Shown here: piece by piece, positions 1 to 11,672 of the stretch | How positions within the stretch are numbered: the stretch's first letter is position 1 | Layout of the letters: the number at the start of each line of letters is the position of its first letter | NCBI GenBank assembly: GCA_025667525.1 | Contig: CM046878.1 | Span: forward strand, 97,355,237-97,419,236 | Direction: 5' to 3' | DNA length: 64,000 nucleotides | Origin: Glebionis coronaria | Lineage: Eukaryota > Streptophyta > Magnoliopsida > Asterales > Asteraceae | Notes under the pieces: generated by a model | Databases searched by the model: none | Seen by the model: only the letters and a program-made list of their open reading frames with translations | What the model was told of the DNA's origin: nothing | Made by a program: the position numbers and the translations under genes

Positions 1-1430
1 CGTACCGATTCGACTTGATCATCGGCAACCATACACGTCATGGCTGCACACCTGATAGGGCGCCCCGCCAAGATACGTTTGACCTCAGCTTAAACCCGGC
101 CCGGTGCAACTCATCATAGCTCGTATAATCGCCTACAATGGGAACCATAAACCGACACTATTAAAAAGAACGCCTTTTAATCGAGGCATTCACATAGGTC
201 AGCAAACAAATCACGTCACTTCCCCATGTTATTCAGATCTACAATAAACCCAAACGATCACCAAAAAATCTCGTATAGTACAAAAGGAAGCGGCTAATTA
301 TTAACAGGCTCAGATTCTCGTCTGTGGGAACCACTCGGAACATCCACCATGGCTGCAACCACAACAAAAGCGTGGCTGCCCAGCCAAGACATGGGAGCCC
401 GTAAACTGCAGCTCACAAAACACAGACGCAAAAGGTTTTCATCACCGCCTTAGGCTCAAATAAGGTGAAACTCGACATGGCTGCAACCTTGAATGGAACT
501 AAATAATCGCGCCTTATGTAAAATAGGATAATAAATCATTTAATGATGCTCAGATATTTGAACAATCGAATAAAGAGGATCAGTCTGCCATGGCTGCAGA
601 ATGAATAATTTGCCATGCCAGGATACAGATGATCTCAACTACGCGGGAATTCGCTCAAACATGGTCAAATTCTATCATCATGCAGAGCGAAAAATTTTCC
701 CGGCCAGGATACAGACGATCTCAATTACGCGCAAACTCGCTCAAACACACTAAAATTCTATCATCATAGCCAGTTCATTACCCTATTATACATTACCCAC
801 TGAACAGATTTCTGCACCCATAAAAACTTCTTACAAAAACAATAAACCGACATTAAACTTGGCTCAAATTAAGTGATATCCTGGCTGCCGGTCGTGGAGG
901 TTGCTGAGGCGATTGATTCTCGCACTCGACCATCCTTCCACGTTATGCAGCAAGACAAAATAGGTGCATGCTCATTAAATCGCCATTCAGGCTAACAACC
1001 TATTTAATAGGACACGTCCGTCATGGCTGCGACCATAATAGGTCACCCCGCCAAGATACAGGTGGTCTCATCTTGTCAAAACACATCAGTTTAATAACCA
1101 AATACCCATCATAGCATATTCATACCTAAGATTGAAATATTCGAAATGTTACCATAAGTTTAGGTAGTCACTCATGAATGCGTGCAACAATAGGGTTATA
1201 CCCTGAAACCGAAAGACGTGGCGGCTGCAAACAGGATCTCCTGATGCCTTGACAAGCCGAGTCACTGACATGGCAACATATAACAAATGAAACTGGAATG
1301 CCGTTTTTTTTTAAAATAAACACCTCCTATTTATAGATGCGCTAACACAGGTTATACCCTAAAACCGAAAGACGCGGCAGCTGCAAGCAAGATCTCCTGA
1401 TGCCTTGCCAAGCCGAGTCACTCTTTTAAT
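1..1430. repeat. Degenerate repeat region with recurrent GGCTGC motif
   Basis: No gene is visible. The motif ATGGCTGCA or a close variant (GGCTGC core) recurs about nine times (near 40, 349, 373, 478, 589, 882, 1022, 1210 and 1377). Two longer units are duplicated. One begins GCCAGGATACAGA and is found near 614 and 701, with diverged relatives near 69 and 1051. The other begins GGTTATACCCT and is found near 1193 and 1350, followed in both by GATCTCCTGATGCC. This looks like the decayed interior of a repeat. I cannot name the family. Confidence 0.5.
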
Positions 1431-2305
1431 TATATCCAATGAACAGTGCCCCCCTTACAATGAAACGGATTTTTTATTTCGCCTCTCACAACACAATTAA
1501 ATACTATATTAACCCATTACTTCACTCACCTCTCTCTCTCTGTTATAATCTTAATCAACTCGTAAAAAACTAAAAAACTAACCACTATGATGGCATCAGT
1601 ATAAGAAATGGCCTCAAAAAAAATTCTAGTGTTATATGGATGAAACTGATCGAGAACGAATTTACACCTAATAATATATCACTCCCTCCCATCTCACTTC
1701 TCTAGATCACGTAACAAAACATTGACCGATTAAAAACAGATTCGTGTGATGCTAATAACACATCAACACTACACGTAACTGATTCAACTACCCCCAATTC
1801 ATAGATTAACATTTCAAACAAAAAAACCTAAATTAGCAGAAAACCCTAATGATAGAATTTGTAAAATTAAGTTTAAGGTACAAACTGAGATTGGTAATTA
1901 TATATCAGCGTCAGACGATCATCCCAAAGATCATCTCAAAGATCATCACAAAGATCATCGGTCCCAAAGAAAGCATCCACATGCTCCAAAATCATTCCAA
2001 AGATCGTCCCAAAGAGAGCAGATGATCCAAAAACCATCGCAAACATCATATGAAAACGACCACTTTTAGAAACAGATCAAGAAAGATCCATAGAGAGAGA
2101 GAGAAATAAGAAAAAATGTGGGTGAAAATTATAAGAGAGAGAGAGAGAGGTGAGTGAGGTAATGGGTGAATATTGTGAGAGGCGAAATAAAAAATACGTT
2201 TCATTTGGCTGTGAGAGACGAAATAAAAAATGATTTTCATTTGTGAGGGGGCTGTGAGAGACGAAATAAAAAATGATTTTCATTTGTGAGGGGAGCACTG
2301 TTCAT
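1431..2305. repeat. Foldback element with long inverted arms
   Basis: The left arm (about 1431-1555: CCAATGAACAGTGC, then a TTTTTTATTTCG stretch, then CTCACCTCTCTCTC) is the reverse complement of the right arm (about 2130-2305). In the right arm the unit GACGAAATAAAAAATG is itself duplicated near 2218 and 2258. Between the arms, 1910-2045 carries a loose tandem array around CAAAGATCATC. No reading frame is convincing. A non-autonomous foldback or MITE-like element is likely; target duplications are not clear. Confidence 0.5.
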
Positions 2306-2451
2306 TGGGAACCGTGTTTCCCCTCTTTTATTAAGGATATAATATGAGAAGAGTTATTTTGGATATCATGAATATGAAGTGACTCATACCCATCATCCAT
2401 CTTATTTTCATTGGATGAGATTAAATATATTTTATTTTTACCTATTTTTAT

Positions 2452-2935
2452 AATTTAAATATCTTTTAAATCGTTAAATGTTAAACGAAAATAATTATAC
2501 CATCGCGACGAGCGTTTAATTATCTTTCTACCAATATGCAATATGATATACTTTCGAAGAAATTTTTTTTCCTTTTTTTTTAAATTTACGTGAAATATCA
2601 TAATGATAATATTGTTTCATCATATATGATAACAGTGTTAAATCATATATGATATTGGTTTCTATCATATATGATAGGTCATATCATATATGATTGGTCA
2701 TATCATATATGATTGGTCATATCATATATGATACTGGTGTTACATCATATATGATATTAGTATCATATATGATAATTTTCGAAAACGTTAAAAAAATGAA
2801 AAAAAATTGTCGAAAGTATATCATAGCATATTTATAGAAAGATAATTAAATGCTATTTGTAACGGTATGTTTTTTCGCATAACGATTAATGGTTTAACAG
2901 ATATTAATGTTTGAATAAAGAGAATGAAAATATAT
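2452..2935. repeat. Foldback element with ATCATATATGAT palindrome array
   Basis: Two long inverted arms (about 2452-2575 and 2793-2935, both containing TAATTATCTTTCTA and GATATACTTTCGA in opposite orientation) enclose about eight copies of the perfect 12-bp palindrome ATCATATATGAT. The same arm and palindrome family recurs at 41690-41990. A non-autonomous DNA element is likely; superfamily unknown. Confidence 0.65.
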
Positions 2936-3842
2936 TTTATGTATAATCTTATTTATATTGAATTAAAATAGATATGAAAGGTGTAAATTAGTCCCTTTAT
3001 CCAAATAAAGTTAAGTTTAATATATAAATGAACTTAAATCTTTGTATAATTGTATCCGAATATCTTTTCCTATGATAAAACTCTTTACAAGCATACATTA
3101 TCTAGGAGATAAAGGTAAATCGCTAAATCCAAATTTACCAAACAAATGTATGTAAGAAACAAGGCCCATGATCGGTCATCATTTCTATATTAGCCCATTA
3201 ACTGGTCAATCGTTGAATTATATTTGCGATTTGTCCTAGGAACGAATGACGCATTGACTCTTAGTCGCTTATGGCTCAAAGTTCAAACCAAAAATGCAGC
3301 AAATGAACCAGCTATTAGCTACTAAGAGCACAGGTTTTCGTGTTATAGGGTTGGCTGGCGCTGTATGACGCCGTACGTCATCCCGACTTGTGTCTCAGGG
3401 CCTCGCACCTTAGTCTTACGCATCAGCTAAAGTTATCCGTTTTTCTTGTTCCTTTTTTTTTTTCAAAATTGCAACGATCCAAATGTTTGGCAAAGAGACT
3501 TTGGGGGCTTTAAATATAGCCGTTTTTTACATGAAAGAAAAACACTTTCAGACGTGAAATATAACCGAAAGTATCAATCCGATGAACAAGACTATTATAG
3601 ATGAACTACGGCTGACACACTTGTTGAGATAATCCATACTGGGCCAGCAAGTTCTGCTGGGCCTGTAATAGTTTCAACTAACGCCCAAAATATTACAGTT
3701 GTTATAGAAAAAAACTGAATACTGTACTAAATTCAAGATTTTACTTGACGGACAAAAGTTAGGAGATTTTTTAACTTCTCACATATACAAGATAGAAATC
3801 AAGTAGATAAAGAAGTTGACTTGAATAGTTTATATGGATTTC
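2936..3842. other. Intergenic sequence, no gene recognised
   Basis: AT-rich sequence without a supported reading frame. A short hairpin (arms GGCCAGCA and TGCTGGGCC) lies near 3643-3665. Nothing else stands out. Confidence 0.5.
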
Positions 3843-3845
3843 TAA

Positions 3846-4502
3846 GAGCGTGCGGTACGATTAACTGGTGGGGGCTGGCCACCACGGCGCGAGGCCACGG
3901 CGGCGCCAACCACACCGTGGCTCGGGCCGTCGGTTTTGGGATGGTACCTACCAGCCGACGGCGCGAGGCCACGGCGGCGCCAACCACACCGTGGCTCGCG
4001 CCGTCGGGTTTTTAATTTTTTTTTTTTTTTTTTTTTTTTTTTTGAAAATTTAAAAAAAGTTACCGTTGGGTAACGGCTAGTTTTTTGTTTTTCCATGTTT
4101 TTGCCCGTTTTTTTGTTATAAATACCCCATTTTTTCATATAATTTCATTATATATCACACAAACACATACTATTTTCTCATATTCACACACTATTTTATC
4201 AATATGAATCCCGGGAGTTCCGATTTGTCCTCTATTTACGAAAATTACGATCAAGAAGATATGGAAGATTATGCCCGATATCTTGAATAAATTGTTGAAT
4301 GAAATGTGTTTTTAGTTGAAAATAAATTGTTGAAAAAAGAAAAAAAAAAAAGTTGGGTGACGACGACACGAGAATTCTCGTGTTAACCAGGGAGGGGGGT
4401 TGAGCCATCGTGGGGTGTTTTAGTGTCGTGGGAGTAAAAAGTGACGTGGCATCACTTTTTGCCCACGACACGAGCACGACGGCTCAACTGTACCGCGTGC
4501 TC
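3846..4502 (+). mobile_element. Harbinger (Tourist-like) MITE
   Basis: The termini are inverted: GAGCGTGCGGTACG at the left and, read on the other strand, GAGCACGCGGTACA at the right. TAA is duplicated on both sides (3843-3845 and 4503-4505), the typical 3-bp target of PIF/Harbinger elements. The interior has a 74-bp GC-rich tandem duplication (about 3885-4010), a long T run (4017-4043), a TATA-like stretch ending in TATAAATACC, and a short residual coding start at 4204. It is a deletion derivative of a larger transposase-encoding element. Confidence 0.8.
4204..4290 (+). pseudogene. Remnant N-terminus of a Harbinger transposase
   Basis: A 28-codon frame reads MNPGSSDLSSIYENYDQED and then MEDYARYLE before a stop. 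Its DxEDMEDY pattern and its spacing after a short TATA leader match the start of the Harbinger transposase in this same window (near 38978, with FDLEDMEEYE). I infer that it is the first exon piece left when the MITE lost the rest of the gene. It is unlikely to be functional. A chance match cannot be excluded for so short a frame. Confidence 0.5.
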
Positions 4503-4610
4503 TAAGGATTTCGAGTTTTGAATTGTAGCAGATGAACCTGAGAGCTGCACGACGAAGTATTACTTGAAACTCTTAATTATTACATAACGGCGTCCCTTTG
4601 ACAAAGAAAG

Positions 4611-4731
4611 TTAATTCTTGTGCATCATGCCCCGATCCCTCTCCATTTCATCCCTCCATCTTTGTCTTCCCCTTTCAATAAATTCTTCACTTCTTCTTTC
4701 AAGATCATCTTCAAACGGTCGTGTCAAAATA
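4611..4731 (-). pseudogene. 3' part of a host membrane-protein gene split by CACTA-1
   Basis: Joining this stretch to 17930-17521 across the ATA target duplication (counted once) gives one uninterrupted minus-strand frame of 175 codons plus stop. The part here encodes the C-terminus, with the pattern LERRSEEFIERGRQRWRDE and a stop at 4613-4611. That pattern resembles the C-terminal motif of plant DUF761 proteins (L..R.E.FI.....Q.R). The continuity is seen in the sequence; the family name is inference. The gene is disrupted by the 12.8-kb insertion. Confidence 0.65.
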
Positions 4732-4744
4732 CACTACAACAATT

Positions 4745-5330
4745 TTGGGGTTTAGGGTCGAAATTTTCGACCCTAAATACAAAGGGTTTTCGACCCTAAT
4801 ATTTAGGGTCGAAATATTCGACCCTAAGTGGTCGACCCTAAATTTTGGACCCTAAAAAACTAGGGTCGAAAAACCCTTTGTAGTTTAGGGTCGAAAATTT
4901 GGGGCCCACCACTTTCCAAAAAACAGTTTGACCAAAAATTAGGGTCGAATCTCTTTTTAATTTAGGGTCGAAATTTTCGACCCTAAATTATATCCACGTG
5001 TATTTTTTTATCTTTGTGAAATTTTTTTTTTTTTTTTTTTTTTATTTAATATCCACGTGTATATATTAAAAAGATTATAAAAAAGTTTTTTTTTTTTTTA
5101 ATAATTTAGGGTCGAAATTTCTTTAAATTTTAGGGTCGAAATTTTCGACCCTAAACATTTTATATTATTTTTGTCCAGAAATATTTTGTGCAGAAGGGGT
5201 TTAGGGTCGAAATTTAGGGTCGAAAATTTCGACCCTAAAACTTAGGGTCGAAATTTTCGACCCTAACTATAATTTAGGGTCGAAATTTCGACCCTACCTA
5301 TATGATTAGGGTCGAAATTTCGACCCTAAA
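4745..5330. repeat. Left subterminal repeats of CACTA-1
   Basis: Many copies of AGGGTCGA and its complement TCGACCCT occur here, often as perfect palindromes such as AGGGTCGAAATTTCGACCCT. In En/Spm such subterminal arrays bind the TnpA protein; I infer the same role. The following 300 bases to 5630 hold no feature beyond AT-rich 3' flanking sequence of the tnpA-like gene. Confidence 0.85.
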
Positions 5331-5630
5331 TGGTTTCTGGGCAAAAAAAAAAACTGCATTTTGCAGTTTTTTCCCAGATTTTTTTCCGGCATTTTTTCCG
5401 GAAAAAAATCTATATTTCAACAAATCCACAATATTACAAATCACTAAACAGTACAATACTACTAATTTACAATACGTTAAATAGCCAAAACGTTAGAATA
5501 CATTTCACTAAATCCTTATTTCACAAATGTAACAAGTCTAAAATTATTACACATCACAATAAATCCATGTTTCACAATTTAACAAGTCTTAAGTTATTAC
5601 ACAAAATAAAAAGTCTAAAACCAACAACTC

Positions 5631-7641
5631 CTAATCTGAATAGTCCCCGTTGGCCTGATCATTATCACCCGAATCATCCCCCTCATCAGCATCCGAGTTA
5701 ATTAGCTCATTATCGGACATGTTGTTGGCATTCTCAAGATCTCGAGCCAACTCGTCGACGGTCCGAGTATCATTTTGATGAGGATTTAGGCTGACGGTAT
5801 AGTTGGGACTTTCCCGAGAGTTAGAACTCGAGGGGCCAGTGGTGTTGACAACGGGTCGATTACAGTTAGTGAAACTGTTATTTTGGGTAATTGGAGGTTG
5901 GAGTGGGTTGAGTGGAGCATTATATGGAAATCCGGGAGGGGGAGGAATACCACGGAACTGGGGCATAACAGGGACCTGAGACATACCAGGGAACTGAGGC
6001 ATACCAGGGATCTGAGACATGCCAGGCATAGAAGCGAATTGGGGTGGCGGTATAAAAGGGTTAGGAGGTCCGGTATACCCTCGACCCACATGTGAAGTAT
6101 AATGAGAAATCAAATGACTTAGGCGGGCGTTGTTTACCTCAGCATTTTGTTGCGCCATACTAGCATACATATGGGCCAAATTAGCCCGTTGCTGCGCCTC
6201 CTCGGTTTGCTTCCTCAGCAGCTCTTTTTCTTGCTCATGAATCCTAAGTACCTCCGAGAGTTGTTCTCGAGTCACTCCCTCACTATAAGAACTACTCCCG
6301 CATCCATATGAGGTACCACCACCCGGCAACTTCCTGCCCCTGCCGACGATATTTTGAGTGTTGCGGCTCGGATTTACTAGATCAATTATTTCTTGATCAC
6401 TTTTGTACTGCTCAGCACCGCAAGAAATCGCTTCTTTTATGCACATCATTCTCGACTGTGAAAAAGAAAGACAAAAAAAGAAGTTAAAAACAAATAAAAA
6501 TATGTTATTAAAGCATGTATAAATTAAATTACTTACATATCTGTCTGCATTTTCCTCGGACATAGTGCCATTCTTGTTTGTGCGTGCCCTCTTCCAAGTT
6601 TGTATAAGGTCCTCATCGGTCCCATGCTTGACTTTCTGTACAATATCAAATAAATTAATAACAAGATCTTTACCAAAAAAAATTAATAACAAAATATAAA
6701 TAAACAATATAAAACTTTTAAATGATCACAAAAACTATAACGATTCTTACATATTCGTTCCTTCCTTGAGCGAATGATTTTTTCCCTTGATGTGTAGAAA
6801 CTTTGTTTTTCGAGCGGTTAACTGCATTAATTTCACTTCTCCTCACTTGTTTCGGGTCGGACCAATACCGGCACAAATCACGCCACTCCCTTGCTGATCT
6901 GTTGGCCCATGTAGAACTCGATGGGGGCGGTACAAGCGCCGCTTCCTCGGCCGAATCATGGATAGAATAATAGTCATGCTTTAACAAGTTCCTATTTTTG
7001 CGCCAAAGTAGCCTCAACTTACAGTTAATTCCTGTTGTTATCCTTTCTCCCACCACATATGTTACCCCGCCATAAGTCACAGTATCATGACTATCCAACC
7101 AACCCGTCAGGTTGAAATAGGTCTACATGTAAACATATGCATTTAAATAAACAAACAATTTTCAACCAAAACAGTTAATAAGACTAGATGTAACGCAAAC
7201 AATTAATACCTCAAGTGTAGGAAAGATATGGGCTTTGAGGTGCAATGGTATCTGTTCCCACTCGCAAGTAAGTGGAAGTGGTCGGACTGTTTCCCCCATC
7301 AGAGAGGTCAACATCGCAGCATTATTGCCTAACGGATGGAAGCTATTAAGATCATAAACATCAAATGAAACTGGCAAAGGTCCTCCATGCGCCCTATGCT
7401 TCCTCCTTAGGCTCGTATTAACCGTAACCATATGTGGTATCGGTTCACCTGCAAAGATTAGTTATTGAAGTTATTGATTCGTGAAAATTCAAACACACTT
7501 AATTAACAATAAGAGTTGACATAAAATAAAAATAAATCACAATTTCTTACTTTCGCAATTGCCGGGTACGGACTTTGTAGGTCGTCTAGGTGGAGTACCA
7601 TCACCATCCCCACCGTGTGATCTACCACCTACACACGCCAT
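5631..7641 (-). CDS. TnpA-like protein of CACTA-1 (Transposase_24 family), five exons
   Basis: Probable subterminal-repeat-binding partner of the transposase. I read five exons with GT-AG borders: 7641-7551, 7448-7210, 7122-6751, 6635-6537 and 6455-5631. Every junction keeps frame, giving 541 codons plus stop. The start is ATG at 7641. Exons 2-3 carry the plant transposase (Ptta/En/Spm, Transposase_24) signature: TYFNLTGWLD, then a WRDLCRYWSDP stretch, then NRSKN and GRNEY. Exon 5 has a GRGRKLPGG stretch, a coiled coil (about 60 residues rich in E, Q and K), a Pro/Met/Gly-rich linker and an acidic tail. The gene lies 160 bp downstream of tnp2 on the same strand, as in other CACTA elements. 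CACTA-2 has the same exon borders, which supports the model. Family assignment is by motif only. Confidence 0.82.
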
Positions 7642-7804
7642 CTGTAATATAACAAGTACATGAACACACAATTTCGTGGACCGGTTAATGCTAATACACA
7701 AATTCATAAAAATTTACACATTTAAACATATAAGAACAATTTCATTAAAAAAAATTACACATCTAAAGATTAAATCATTGTTTCATTCAAATTACAACTT
7801 AAGA

Positions 7805-10800
7805 TCAATTATCACAATCTGAATCATCGCTAGATAAAACTTCTTCAACAACATTATTAGGGTTCACTTCATCATCATCAGACATTTGAACATCATCATC
7901 ATCAAGGGCATGTGCAACGTCATCATCTTCATTATTGATTAGATCATCATCGTCTTCATTAACCTGTGTGGCGGACACTTCTGCCGATTCGTCATTCAAA
8001 CTCAAATTTGTATCCTCCAAACAAGTCAAACCAACATTCAGCGTAAAATTTGATGAACTGCTACCATGTATAACATCTTGATCGGACTCTTCAACATCGC
8101 CATGATAAACATGTTCGACCACCTTCCAACCCTTTGGTTTTCTAGCAAGGTCTTCAAGGTAAAATACTTGTGATACTTGTGTCGCAAGAATGTATTGGTT
8201 ATTTTTGTGAAATTCCTTATTAGTCAAAATATGATGTATGCCCTGCTCAATGTAAGAACGTCTATTGCGTTTCGTACAATTTGGGGGGTTAATGGTGTCA
8301 AACCATTTACATCGAAACAACACAACCTTGCGGTTCCCGATATAAGTGAGCTCCAGAATTTCTTCGAGTTGACCATAATACATCTCTCCATCAAGCCCGG
8401 CTGTTGAAACACCGCTGCATTGAGTGGTGTGAAGTTTATCGCGTTCATGTATCACAAACCTCACACCGTTAACTACGCAAGCGGGGTATGTACATGCACT
8501 AGTATGTCCACATGCCAAAGAGAATAACTCTTCATTACAGTCGCCTGTCGTTTTTTTTTCACGAATCTACGAAAGAGATACAAACATATTTAGATATATG
8601 AGCAATAACTCCAAGGTAATATATCTAATGTATTTACCTTGTGACTAAACCAGGTGGGAAACCTCGTTTCCACGTTATCAGGCGATTCTCTGCAAAAGTT
8701 CATGATATTAGGATAAGTCATCCCGAAAGAAGATTTTTTAAAATATAGATAAGGAAGAGACATACTCTTTGTAAGCCAAGATGTCTGATTCGATTTCAGG
8801 ACTGTTGTTAAGTATATACCATACAACTGCCCGCGTAACATCTAAACTCATATGAATATCTTTGACTCTACCCATCAGTTTGCATGCGGACCGGAACACC
8901 TGGAATTTATCTTTTTGTTCAGGCAAACCGTCGTCATTCCTGTCAAGACGGTTAAATCTCGTCTCGACATCCTCAGCAAGATAACGCGAACAAAAAGTTA
9001 ATGCTTCTTCTGCAACATAACCCTCCGCGATAGAACCTTCGGGCTTTGCTTTATTTCGGACATAATTCTTTAGCTTATTCATGTATCTTTCAAATGGATA
9101 CATCCACCTGCAGCGAATGAGGGCACCTAGAATAGCCTCATCGGGTAGATGTACAACCAAATGAGGCATTATGTCAAAAAAAGCAGGAGGAAAGATTTGC
9201 TCTAAATTAATCATCACACTGATCAATTGGTTTTTAGCTTTTACCATGTCCTCCTCCGTCAAAATTCTAGAACAAAGCTGCTTAAAAAACAAGCAAAGCT
9301 GGATTATAGGATCTGCAATGTTTTTGGGCAAGTATTGTTGTACTCCGTAAGGAAGTAACCGTTGCATCATTATATGACAGTCATGAGATTTCATGCCCGT
9401 TATGTTGTCATAATTAGCAGTGACTTTTTGCTTAAAGTTGGATCCAAACCCATCAGGTAGTCTAACTCCTTTGATGAATTTACAAAAAAGTTCCCTGTTA
9501 GCTTTGGTGAAAGAGTACTTTGGATGAGGCTTCTCAAACTTCCCGTTTCCTTTTGGAACTAACCACAACTCGGGTCGAACTCCCAATTTTTCCAAGTCTT
9601 GCCTTGCCTTTGCCGTGTCTTTGGATTTATCGTTTTGTAACAAGATATTCAGTATTGCCTCAAGCACGTTCTTTTCGATGTGCATGACATCCAAATTGTG
9701 TTTTAGTAGAAGAAAGGGCCAATACTCAAGCTCCCAAAAGATAGAACGCTTAGTCCAATTCAATTCAACATTTCTATCAGGAGGTGGGTTGCTTTTCTTA
9801 ATTTTTGGATGCTTCCCCGGCTTACGACTCAAGAGGCTATTAATTTGTAACTGGATATCCATTTCGGTAAACTTTCTCGGTTTAGGCTTTCGTTCGGCTT
9901 TACCATGGAATTGCCTAGTTTTATTCCTTAGATAATGATTTGTTCTTAACCATCTTCTATGACCAACATAAACGATTTTGTTCTTGATAGCCATCGATGG
10001 AGTGTCCTTGTTACAAGTGGGGCATGCGTAGTAGCCTTGCCCAACCCACCCAGAAAGACTACCCCGAGCTGGAAAATCATTGATGGTCCATAAAAGCGCC
10101 GCTTTCATATCGAAATAAGTACCCGTAGCAGCGTCTTTCGTCCTGACTCCTTTCCATAAATCTTTGAGTTCTTTAATCAAAGGCGCCAGGAAAACATCAA
10201 TATCTTTTGAAGGTGATTTAGGGCCGGGAATTAACATCGTCAACATTAAAGAAGTTTCTTTCATACACATCCACGGTGGTGTGTTGTATGCTGTCAATAT
10301 GACCGGCCACATGCTGTAATTTTGACTCATAATGCCATAAGGATTAAAACCATCTGCAGCCAACCCTAATCGAACGTTTCTAGGGTCACTAGAGAAATCA
10401 GGTACCATCAAGTCAAAATGTTTCCATGCTTTACCGTCACAGGGGTGATTCAACTTGCCATCCTTAGACTGTCCAGTAGCATGCCAAGTCATCCACTTTG
10501 CTATGTGTTTTGTGTTGAACATGCGTTGAAGTCTAGGTTTTAACGGAAAGTAACGCACCACCTTGTTCGCAACCAACTTCCCCTTTGTTTTCTTGGGGTC
10601 TTTATATCTACTCTCTCCGCAGACTGGACAATCATCCCTCTTTTTGTTATCCTCTGATCCCCAATATAAAAAGCAATCGTTTATACAAGCATGAATCGAT
10701 TCGTATCCTAACCCGATCTTCCTGTATGTCTTCTTGATTTCATAGTATGACGATGGGAAATTGAAACCTTGACTACGGGTACAAAATTTCTGGAGACAAG

Positions 10801-11371
10801 CTAGAATCTGGTTAAACCCGACATCACTAATTTTATTTAAAACCTTGATGTGTGCAATCTCTGTTGTAAATTCCAATGTAGTCAAATTGGTAAGCGTGTG
10901 CAACTTTTGGGTGGACCTACTAAGTAACTCTTCAAACTCGTTATTAGGACCCGTTGTTTGATCAGGTGGAGTTTGAGTCGGAGGAGTTTGAGTCGGAGGA
11001 GTTTGAGTCGGTGTAGTTTCGACATTAGTTACAGAAATATCTTCTAAGAACGTATTCATGTCAAGGTGTTCAGGTGAATGTGATACTGGTGTAGGAAGCG
11101 GAAGAATCGGTTCACCGTGATATTTCCAAGTGGTATAATGTTCGTCCCACCCGTGTTGGGATAAGTGTACCTCAAGAGTGTGGAGGTCAACCAATCTCTC
11201 ACAGTTACAACAACGTTTACATGGGCAACGGATCATTTGTGTGATGGGGTGCACAAATGTCTTACAATGCTCGAGGAAGGTGAAAAGACCATATAAAAAT
11301 TCATCGGAATTACGATTGGATATAGTTGTCCAACTCTTATCAATTATCATAACTGCGTTGCAAATAAACAT
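7805..11371 (-). CDS. tnp2: CACTA-1 transposase (Tnp2 family), three exons
   Basis: The catalytic transposase that excises and reinserts the element. Exons are 11371-8766, 8689-8638 and 8566-7805; the joins are in frame and give about 1,139 residues. A splice acceptor (CAACGCAG) lies just before ATG at 11350, so translation may start there. In order: a transposase-associated N-terminal domain (about residues 10-90, with CPCKRCCN), a zinc-finger-like CPVCG stretch, and the Tnp2 core with DGFNPYG (about 337), INDFPARG (about 431) and MHIEKN (about 562), where acidic residues probably form the active site. A DUF4218-type region follows (about 660-783, ending GSIAEGYVAEEAL), then in exon 3 a DUF4216-type region (FRCKWFDT, FYLEDLA) and an acidic tail. 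No stop or frameshift is seen. Confidence 0.9.
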
Positions 11372-11469
11372 TATTCAAATAAATGATTTAATTAAACACA
11401 TTAAAAACAAACAATCAGGAATGTTTTTTCACCTACTAGTGCACTATGGAAGGCAATCCTAACCCACTC

Positions 11470-11672
11470 TTTGAATGTTTCGTCTCATATATGAATGCGT
11501 ATAACTGATTTACTATTCGAGAATATTTCGGCAGCATTTCCCCTCTACTCCCCAAATATGTGTTTTTAAAGACATATTCGTAGGAGTAAAGGAGAAACGC
11601 TGTCGAAATCATCTCAAATAATAAACCAGTTATACGCATTCATATCCTAAATGAGACAAAACATTCAAAAAG
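11470..11672 (-). ncRNA. Long foldback upstream of tnp2, microRNA-precursor-like
   Basis: The left arm (about 11470-11562) pairs with the right arm (about 11567-11672) to form an imperfect hairpin of roughly 100 bp per arm. Matching segments include TTGAATGTTT with AACATTCAA and ATGAATGCGTATAACTG with its complement. The loop is near 11562-11567. The same foldback occurs at the same place in CACTA-2 (32104-32300) with about 93 percent identity by eye. It would be transcribed in the tnp2 leader. That it is processed into small RNA is inference; rice miR820 is a known example of a CACTA-derived microRNA. A second small hairpin (arms CCGAAATTAATTT) follows at about 11693-11727. Confidence 0.5.

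Noticed and set aside
2046..2298. Frames with repeated FYFVSHS
   Set aside because: They translate the duplicated arm of the foldback element.
3330..3420. Possible further Tourist MITE starting TAAGAGCACAGG
   Set aside because: No matching inverted terminus followed by TAA was found to the right.
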